Source: Papilionanthe hookeriana x Papilionanthe teres
Lineage: Eukaryota; Streptophyta; Magnoliopsida; Asparagales; Orchidaceae
Direction: 5' to 3'
NCBI GenBank assembly: GCA_022702705.1
Contig: CM040421.1
Span: 73,836,121 to 73,900,120, forward strand
DNA length: 64,000 nt
Position 1 is the first letter of the stretch. The number at the start of each line of letters is the position of its first letter. The notes beneath the pieces were generated by a model. The model was given only the letters and a program-made list of their open reading frames with translations. It searched no databases and was not told the DNA's origin. Both the position numbers and the translations under genes were made by a program. Positions 57,166 through 64,000 of the stretch are shown one piece after another.

Positions 57166-58245
57166 ATGCACGTAATTATTTTAGATAATAAACATAAGCC
57201 TAAAGTAGATCCCCAAAGGATATTAAACCCGATAATGAAAGAAGTAGTCAAGAAAGAAATTTTAAAATGGTTAGATAATGGTATTATATATCCTATTTCT
57301 GACAGTGCTTGGGTAAGCCCAATTCACTGTGTGCCTAAGAAAGGAGGAGTGACCGTAAAAACTAATGAAAATAATGATCTTATCCCTATAAGACAAGTTA
57401 CTAGATGGCGAATATGTATTGATTATAGAAAATTAAATACAGCCACCAACAAAGATCACTTCCCTTTACCATTTCTAGACCAGATGTTAGATAGATTAGC
57501 CGGACATAAGTATTTTTGTTTCTTAGATGGATACACCGGTTATCATCAAATACAAATTGCTCCTGAAGATCAAGAGAAAACTACATTTACTAGTCCTTAT
57601 GGAACTTTCGCTTTTCAAAGGATGCCTTTTGGATTATGTAATGCACCTGCAACATTCCAGAGATGTATGATGTCTATATTTAGTAAATTAATTGATAATG
57701 GAATAGAAGTATTTATGGATGATTTCTCTGTATTTGGAACATCATTTGACACATGCTTAAATCATCTTGAAAAAGCATTAGAAGTATGTGAGAAAACTAA
57801 TTTAGTTCTTAATTGGGAGAAATGTCAATTTATGGTTGCAGGCGGCATTGTATTAGGGCATAAAATTTCGGAAAAGGGCATGGAAGTAGACCTTGCAAAA
57901 ATTCAAGTTATAGCTAAATTACCACCTTCAACTACGGTGAAAGGGGTAAGAAGTTTTCTTGGACATGCTGGATTCTACGGACGTTATATAAAAGATTTTT
58001 CAAAAATTACTAAACCTCTATGCCAACTTCTTGAAAAGGACAAGAAATTTGAATTTACAACCGAATGCCCGAATGCTTTCGAATTATTAAAAGATAAATT
58101 AATTACAATACCTATAATAGTTTCACATAATCGGGAGAAACCATTTGAGCTTATGTGTGATGCTAGTGATTATGCTATAGGAGCAGTCTTGGGCAAAGAT
58201 ATGATAAGATTTTCAAAGTTATATATTATGCTAGTAAAACTCTAA
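57166..58245 (+). CDS. pol: Reverse transcriptase with start of RNase H, Athila type
   Basis: An open frame of 359 codons, the longest in the window. RT motifs in order: EVVKKEILKWLDNGIIYPIS, WVSPIHCVPKKGG, WRICIDYRKLNTATNKDHFP, FCFLDGYTGYHQIQIAPEDQ, MPFGLCNAPATFQRCMM and the catalytic FMDD (57712-57723). Then come LNWEKCQFMV, GIVLGHKIS, the thumb KGVRSFLGHAGFYGRYIKDF, and the RNase H opening PFELMCDASDYAIGAVLG. All catalytic Asp are present. The start lies within the polyprotein, so the ATG at 57166 is not a true initiation site. A frameshift near 58200 ends the frame inside RNase H. Confidence 0.94.
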   Translation: MHVIILDNKHKPKVDPQRILNPIMKEVVKKEILKWLDNGIIYPISDSAWVSPIHCVPKKGGVTVKTNENNDLIPIRQVTRWRICIDYRKLNTATNKDHFPLPFLDQMLDRLAGHKYFCFLDGYTGYHQIQIAPEDQEKTTFTSPYGTFAFQRMPFGLCNAPATFQRCMMSIFSKLIDNGIEVFMDDFSVFGTSFDTCLNHLEKALEVCEKTNLVLNWEKCQFMVAGGIVLGHKISEKGMEVDLAKIQVIAKLPPSTTVKGVRSFLGHAGFYGRYIKDFSKITKPLCQLLEKDKKFEFTTECPNAFELLKDKLITIPIIVSHNREKPFELMCDASDYAIGAVLGKDMIRFSKLYIMLVKL

Positions 58246-58623
58246 ATGATGCCGAAATAAATTATACGAGTTATCGAAAGAGAATTATTAGCGAGTTGTA
58301 TATGCTTTTAATAAATTTCGGCCTTATCTAATAGGAACTAAATGTATTGTGCATACGGATCACTCGCTATAAAATATTTAATGCAAAAGAAGGATTCTAA
58401 ACCAAGATTAATTAGATGGATGTTATTAATGCAAGAATTTGATTTTGAGATCGTTAACAATAAGGAACCGATAATCAAATTGCTAATCATTTATCAAGAT
58501 TAGAATATCATGAATTATCTGATATCGATAATGAAATTATAAACAGCTTTTCCGATGAACAACTTTATAATATAAATGAGTGGAAAATACCTTGGTATGC
58601 CGATATAGTAAATTATATTGTAA
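58246..58623 (+). pseudogene. pol: Rest of RNase H, Athila type
   Basis: Homology continues with frame changes: YASKTLNDAEINYT-like sequence, LACVYAF-like, LMQKKDSKPRLIRWMLLMQE and FDFEIVNNK. This covers the C-terminal half of RNase H and the tether to integrase. At least three frameshifts lie between 58200 and 58620. Confidence 0.75.
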
Positions 58624-59870
58624 GTGACATTTTACCACCTCTCGTTAACTTTGCAACAACGAAAAAAATTCATTCATGATACTAAAACATACTTTTGGGA
58701 TGAACCATACTTATATAAGCAATGTAAGGATCTAATTATTAGAAGATGCGTGCCTTATGAAGAAACTGAACCAATTATTCAAAAATGTCATGATTCTGAT
58801 TTTGGAGGACATTTTAGGACAGATAAAACTGCGTATAAAATTCTAAAATCTGGATTCTACTGGCCTATTCTATTTAGAGATGTATACAGATATATAAAAA
58901 CTTGCAATAAATGCCAAAGAGTAGGAAATATATCAAGAAAAAATGAAATGCCTCTGAATTTTATATTAGAAGTTGAAATTTTTTATGTTTGGGGATTAGA
59001 TTTCATGGGACCTTTTTATTCCTTCATTTGGAAACTCAAATATATTAGTAGTTTTGTATTATGTTTCCAAATGGATTGAAGCGCAAGCTTTACCTAGGTG
59101 TGATGCTAAAAGTGTTTCAAAATTTTTAATGAAAAATATTTTTACTAGATTTTGAATGCCGAGAGTGATTATCACTGACGGAGGAACTCATTTTAGAAAT
59201 AAATATATTCACAAACTAGTAGAAAAATATAATATTATTCATAAGTTATCAACTGCTTATCATCCACAAACTAGTGGATTAGCTGAAGTTTCTAATCGAG
59301 AGATTAAGAGTATTTTAGAAAAGTCTGTACACCCTAATAGATTGGATCGGTCTATAAGACTAGACACCGCATTATGGGCATACGAGATCTGCTTATAAAA
59401 CTCTGATTGGAAAGACTCCTTACAGGCTTATAAATGGAAAAACTTGCCACTTACCAGTTGAATTAGAACATAAAGCATATTGGGCGATTAAAGAATTTAA
59501 TTATAATATGAAAGAAGCTAGTGAGAAGAATTGTTGCAATTAAATGAATTGGAAGAATTAAGGAATGAATCATATGATACTGATAGGATTTATAAAGAAA
59601 GGATGAAATTATGGCATGATCAGAAGATTAATCAGAGAAATTTTGAACCAGGACAAGAAGTTTTGCTATATAATACTAGATTGAAATTATTTCTTGGGAA
59701 ATTGAAATCTCGATGGTTAGGACCTTTCACTATAACTCAAATATTTTAATATGGAACTATAGAAATTGAAGATCCAAAAACAGGACATAGAGACATAGAT
59801 TAAAACCATATTTTGAAGGTAGAAGACCAAATTTTAAAGAGGTTTTAATGCTTAGTCGACCTGATTACTA
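58624..59870 (+). pseudogene. pol: Integrase of the right-hand Athila-type element
   Basis: It has the N-terminal HHCC finger (HDSDFGGHFRTD ... CNKCQRVGNI). The catalytic core keeps all three acidic residues: LDFMGPF (Asp 58999-59001), IITDGGTHF (Asp 59177-59179), and GLAEVSNREIKSILEKSV (Glu 59285-59287). A C-terminal region follows (LQLNELEELRNESYDTDRIY, FEPGQEVLLYNTRLKLFLGK, LKSRWLGPFTI with GPF). Frameshifts near 59030, 59150, 59390 and 59530 and a stop at 59747 break it. The active site is better preserved than in the Tat element on the left. Confidence 0.88.
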
Positions 59871-60308
59871 ACTGAAATTAGGTCTGGCTGACGACGTTAA
59901 ACCAAGCGTTTTATGGGAGGCAACCCATAGTAGTCTTTTATTTTAATTATATACAAATTAGTGAGTCTGTAATATTAAAATAAATCTTACTATTCAATTT
60001 TTAATTAAAATCATCACAAATTCAAACTTATATGATGAGATCAGAAAATATTCGGACCAGAGCGAAATTGGGCAATTTTACCGAATCTCGCCGACAGCGA
60101 GCCCGAGCCCGCCGACAGCGAGATCGCGTGCCATATCTTAAAATCAGTTTTATAACTAGCTCGCTGATGGCGAGAAACTTCCCGCCGACGGTGAGGCAGT
60201 TGAAAATTTGGTTTCTTAAGTTTTATGTGCGGTTTTGGACGGTTCTAAAGTCATTTCTTTGTAGAAAACCACCCTAAATTCATTTTTACACTATTTTATT
60301 CCCTAAAA
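59871..60308 (+). repeat. Post-pol spacer with AGGCAACC motif and palindrome cluster
   Basis: ATGGGAGGCAACCCAT at 59913-59928, with ATGGG/CCCAT arms, is typical of the region after pol in Athila-type elements. A cluster of GC-rich near-palindromes follows at 60086-60195 (CTCGCCGACAGCGAG, CCGCCGACAGCGAG, CTCGCTGATGGCGAG, CCGCCGACGGTGAG), the same family as in the LTR at 53069-53241. A possible splice acceptor (CATTTCTTTGTAG, AG at 60263-60264) lies 45 bp before the next ORF. Confidence 0.75.
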
Positions 60309-61495
60309 ATGACTAGAGACCATTCCTTTCAATCCGAAATGGCCACCAAACTCTTAGAAACCACAAAAATTAGAGTTTTAAACCGAAGAAAATTTGTCAA
60401 TTCGGATGCGCAGCGTATTTTCAACAAAGTTTTGATGAAGAAGCGACTTATTAAAGAAAGGGAATTTGTCAACAGAGGAGTAGAGAATTCCACCACAAAA
60501 ATTGAAGAAATGATCGTGCAGCGGCATTGGGAAGTATTTTGCTATACGACATCCGCTGTAGTTATTCCTGTAGTTAACGAGTTTTACTCTAATCTACATG
60601 CGATCAACAATGGAAGTGTCTACGTCAGAGGAAGATGGGTAACATTTACTCCTTCAAGGGTAAATCAATTATTTTCTATAGAGAATACCCCTGTCTGTCA
60701 TTATTCAAACTTTGTTCCTTCAAGATACAATATGAACGAGATTTATAGATACCTGACCGACGAACCTGATGATTGGGAGTTGCGTGAAGACGGGTTTGTC
60801 AGTTTCTCTGCATCATTTCTTAACCATGTCTCGAAGCATTGACATTTCTTTATCTCATCAAAATTATTACCCACTATAAGGGTAAATAAGGTTTCAAAGG
60901 AATGCAATATATTAAATTATTGTATTCAAATTGGACTACCTATCGATGTTGGATCAATTATAGTAAAGTCTATATTGGGATTGATTGTGCATGGGTCAGT
61001 TCATGGACTTGGACACCCATCGACTATATTTGCTTTGTGCAGTCAGTACCAAGTTTCTTATGAGGCGTGGGAAAATGTACTTTTGCCATGGAAACCACTC
61101 GATCCTACGAATATGTTTCCAACTTTGGATAACAATGATGAGATTACCATTATTTCTGATAGAGCATCACAGAACAATCTTTTAGTGAGGCCCCTTACTG
61201 ATAAAACAAATTTCATTCTGAAAAGATTAAAAGATTAGAGAAAGAGTTGCAAAATGTGATGAATTCCATCGATAATATCTCTGATATGTTTGATCACATT
61301 GACTGGAAAATGAAGGAGCACTTTGATCATACTGGAAATCTGGAGGCCAGTTTTATTCATTTACTGAGACAGAAATGGTGGATTGATGAAGAATCTACTG
61401 CAGAATTCCCTTTCAGGCCTTTCTACAATCTATTTGTGCACCTGCGTCACATCGAAAATATCAGAGAGGATGTTAGTTCAGACACTGAGGAGTAG
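60309..61495 (+). pseudogene. Extra 3' ORF, copy 1 (putative plant transposon protein domain)
   Basis: This ORF starts at the ATG at 60309 and runs 177 codons to a TGA (60839-60841) that replaces a Trp-like position. It then continues (SIIVKSILGLIVHGSVHGLG, FALCSQYQVSYEAWENVLLP) through 61238 and, after another frame change, to a TAG at 61493-61495. The central signature RHWEVFCYTTSAVVIPVVNE, FYSNLHAINNGSVYVRGRWV matches the domain common to the 3' ORF of Athila-like elements (Transposase_32 / putative plant transposon protein). Its function is unknown. I see no signal peptide or membrane helix, so an envelope role is not supported. Confidence 0.75.
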
Positions 61496-61497
61496 TA

Positions 61498-62172
61498 AAG
61501 ATTTTTATCTTATGTTATATTTGTTTGTATATATGTGTTGATTTGGATTTAGGTTTTACTATGATTTAAACTTTAAATTTGATCATCTCGCATTTGATGA
61601 AATTATATGTATTTGTTATGTCTCGAGCATTTAGAGTGTTGTGGTGTGGATTGCAATGCTGAGTATTTATGAGAGTTCGAAGTATTGAAGTCTTAAGTGT
61701 TAATGTTTAAAAGTGTGAAGTTTGTAAGTATTATGGATTTTATATATAAAGTTATATTGTTTGTGTGAACTTTTTGTGAGTATAAGTATCTTGTCTTCAT
61801 ATTAATTTATCAAATTAAGTGATCGGAAGATTAATTAGGGCCAAATCGAGATTGCAAATGATTGAAGAATTTTAAATATTTAAAATTTTTGGGAACTCAC
61901 CGACGGCAAGAATTATCCCGCCGACAGCGAGGGAAAGCCCGCTGACAGCGAGAACGATCTCACCGACGGCGAGATTTTCTAGAAACTTTGGCCTTGGTAA
62001 ATTAATTAGCTCGCCGACTGCGAGATCGCGAAATGTCCTATATTTGACCAGTCAACCGACACTATTCATCATCCCCTTCCTCAAAACTTCGAAAAAACCG
62101 ACCTAGGGCTCGTGAGATCTTGGATTTGAGGCGATTTCAACACTTTTTGACACCGGATTTCATCTCCCCTTG
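61498..62172 (+). repeat. Inter-ORF spacer with second internal palindrome cluster
   Basis: AT-rich up to 61890. A cluster at 61896-62026 follows with CTCACCGACGGCAAG, CCGCCGACAGCGAG, CCGCTGACAGCGAG, CTCACCGACGGCGAG and CTCGCCGACTGCGAG. CCTATATTTG near 62038 is a possible TATA element upstream of the next ORF. Confidence 0.7.
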
Positions 62173-62373
62173 GTAAGTGATTCACTCATATGCAAGAAAT
62201 TTTTATTTTCACCATGAATTTCTTCTACATTGGGAAATTTTGGAAAAATTCGAAATATGGAGAAAATACTTGGAAGAAATTCATGGAGATCGATTTAAAT
62301 GGATTTTAGTTGCTATATGAAGCCATTTTAGTAATAATTGGAAGTTTAGTTAGATTTTTTGTGATTTTCATAG
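62173..62373 (+). other. Candidate 5'-UTR intron of the second 3' ORF
   Basis: Donor CTTG/GTAAGT at 62173 and acceptor TTTTTGTGATTTTCATAG ending 62373, 201 bp, AT-rich, 10 bp before the ATG at 62384. Both ends fit plant splice-site consensus. Confidence 0.5.
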
Positions 62374-62383
62374 ATCGAACGAA

Positions 62384-63552
62384 ATGGCTCCTCGACAAAG
62401 ACGAAGGTTGGATTACGACGAAACTCATTTTGTGAATGTAAGGGCACAATCAAGATATTTTCACAATATTCAAGCGTAACATGCATTCAAGATCGAGTTT
62501 TCAAAAGTCCTGGAGGAGAAGTTGAGCGAATAATTAAAGAAAGAGGATGGGAAATTTTCCGTTTCATGACCAACGAGCCGCCTGTAGAAGTGGTAAAGGA
62601 ATTTTATGCGAACCTCGACACAGTCGAAGATGCACTCGTTAAGGTTAGAGGATTTTTTGTGGAATTCACGCTGCAAGAATAAATGCTTATTACGAGGTAC
62701 GAGACACCTACACCAGAGAGTATGATACATTTGGAACTATGGAAGGACCACTGGAAGAGGTGATCGACTTTCTCACTAACGGGAAAGGAGTTTGGAAGAT
62801 AAAGCAGCGAGAACGGGTAAACTTCCCTCTTTCTATGTTAAATGCGTCATCTAAAGCCTAGCACTATTTTATTTATTCTAGTTTGTTACCTACTTACCAC
62901 CATAGTGAGATAACAAGAGATAGAGCAGTTCTCAATTTCTGTATTCATAACCAAAAAAGTATTAATGTGTGAAGTGTAATTTATAAGAATATATTAGCCA
63001 CCTCAAGAAGTGAAAGTGGAGGAGGACTAGGACATCCCGGTCTTACCTATGCACTCGCCAATTATCCTGGGTAGAGGCAAGAGATGATGAGGAATAGGTT
63101 GAGCCTATGAAACCCATTACTCTGGCTAATATTAAGAAATATGAATCCCATGAAGGATGGAGATCTGGGACAAGGAACTATGTACCTTCTTCAAGTAGAG
63201 ATATTCCCTTTACTAGTTATGACACACCTCCCTATAGTACTCCTACCCTTCAAGATTTGATGAATAAGATGACTTTACAACAGAAAAGTTTTGAGAAAAT
63301 CGAAGAAAAACTGGAGCATATGGACCAAAGGATTGGAGGCTTGGAGAGAAGACATGATTATGATAGTGAATATCTCTAGCGACATTCAGAATACGAAATA
63401 GCATATTATGAGGCTGAACGTCGTTACAGGAGAGTGAATTAGATGTTGTCTTTCCCGATTGCCCCCGCTACACACGATATCGGCTCGCTCGACCTTCTCG
63501 CACTGGAGATCGGGGAGATGATATAGTTTGGGATTTTGATGCTGAAGATTAG
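62384..63552 (+). pseudogene. Extra 3' ORF, copy 2 (putative plant transposon protein domain)
   Basis: It begins MAPRQRRRLDYDETHFVNVR, then after a frame change ERGWEIFRFMTNEPPVEVVK and EFYANLDTVEDALVKVRGFF, matching copy 1 at the same positions but only distantly. It continues (LLPTYHH-like, SGGGLGHPGLTYALANYPG) and then as an open 90-codon frame (63107-63379) with a charged helix, KSFEKIEEKLEHMDQRIGGL. The end at TAG 63550-63552 corresponds to the end of 35377-36022. At least five frame breaks occur. Two unequal copies in one element is unusual. Confidence 0.7.
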
Positions 63553-64000
63553 AGACTTTGTTTGGTTTGTTTAGATTAATTGTTATTTTAAAAACTTTAT
63601 TACTTTGTGTGTAATTGTTATGTACTTTCTGTGGACTATGGAGTTGGTGTGTTTGTTTTAAATTGCTTAAGCTGTTATGCTAGACTTTTTATATATGTTA
63701 AATTAGTATGCAAATTCTCTTTAAGGTAGTATGTTAGTTTTTCTTTAAATGTGTTGTTTAAGTTTTATAAATTGTGAACTTTAATTTTAGATTGTTTTAG
63801 TAACCCAATTGATTGGATGTGTAATAGTAGATTAAGTTTTAATATGTTTGTGTTTTTATACTTATTTCAAAATTTCTTTACCCAGCACTCTCTTTTAAAT
63901 ATTATATATGTGGAAGAATACTAACAGTACAAGTTCTTTAAATAATAAAAAAGCCTGCAAAAAATTTCAAGGAAAGGAAATACCTAAAGCTCAAAGGTAT
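63553..64000 (+). other. 3' internal region of the right-hand element, running off the window
   Basis: AT-rich non-coding sequence equivalent to 36023-36470. The 3' LTR is not reached. Confidence 0.55.

Noticed and set aside
60309..61495. Envelope-like protein in the 3' ORF
   Set aside because: Athila 3' ORFs are sometimes called env-like, but I see no signal peptide, membrane helix or furin-like site; the sequence fits the putative plant transposon protein domain.

Overview
The window is plant nuclear DNA, probably from an angiosperm with a large, repeat-rich genome. I see no ordinary host gene, rRNA or tRNA gene. Almost everything assignable is LTR retrotransposon of two Ty3/gypsy lineages: a giant Tat/Ogre-type element on the left and Athila-type elements on the right.

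Positions 1-35376 hold one Tat-lineage element, all on the + strand. It consists of the last 460 bp of its 5' LTR, a primer-binding site, a leader, an upstream ORF, gag, protease, reverse transcriptase, RNase H, a second (archaeal-type) RNase H and integrase. After integrase comes an extra ORF that is clearly an AlkB-type 2-oxoglutarate/Fe(II) oxygenase of the plant ALKBH9/10 (RNA m6A demethylase) type. An 83-bp tandem array and a 7.4-kb 3' LTR close the element. Two further LTRs of the same family lie inside it. One is a reversed solo LTR (3485-10851) with a perfect 5-bp target duplication, GAAAG, in gag. The other is a forward LTR (12480-19888) between protease and RT. Without them the element would be about 27.6 kb (internal region about 12.7 kb, LTRs about 7.4 kb each). 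The coding regions carry many stops and frameshifts, so this is an old copy.

The giant element sits inside the 3' ORF of an Athila-type element. The rest of that ORF (35377-36022), its 3' internal region, polypurine tracts and 3' LTR (37285-39149) follow directly. Positions 39150-48163 are decayed sequence: a reversed LTR fragment, an uncertain coding relic, a possible small CACTA-like element, a TATA/CT-rich promoter-like patch and long AT-rich stretches with nothing I can assign. Positions 48164-52889 hold reverse-strand Athila-type remains: an LTR, a 3' internal region, a short integrase relic, an altered primer-binding site and a truncated LTR.

Positions 52890-64000 hold the best preserved element, a + strand Athila-type copy (5' LTR, tRNA-Asp-type primer-binding site, gag, protease, RT/RNase H, integrase). 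Two diverged copies of the same extra 3' ORF (putative plant transposon protein domain) follow in tandem. Its 3' LTR lies beyond the window.

The main point of interest is the AlkB ORF in the giant element, which is intronless and sits directly behind a splice-acceptor-like sequence. If intact relatives exist, this retrotransposon family would carry its own RNA demethylase. Secondary points are GC-rich palindrome clusters upstream of the TATA boxes and extra ORFs of the Athila-type elements, a stem-loop in their LTRs that appears to covary, and a 7.4-kb inverted repeat formed by the two nested LTRs.
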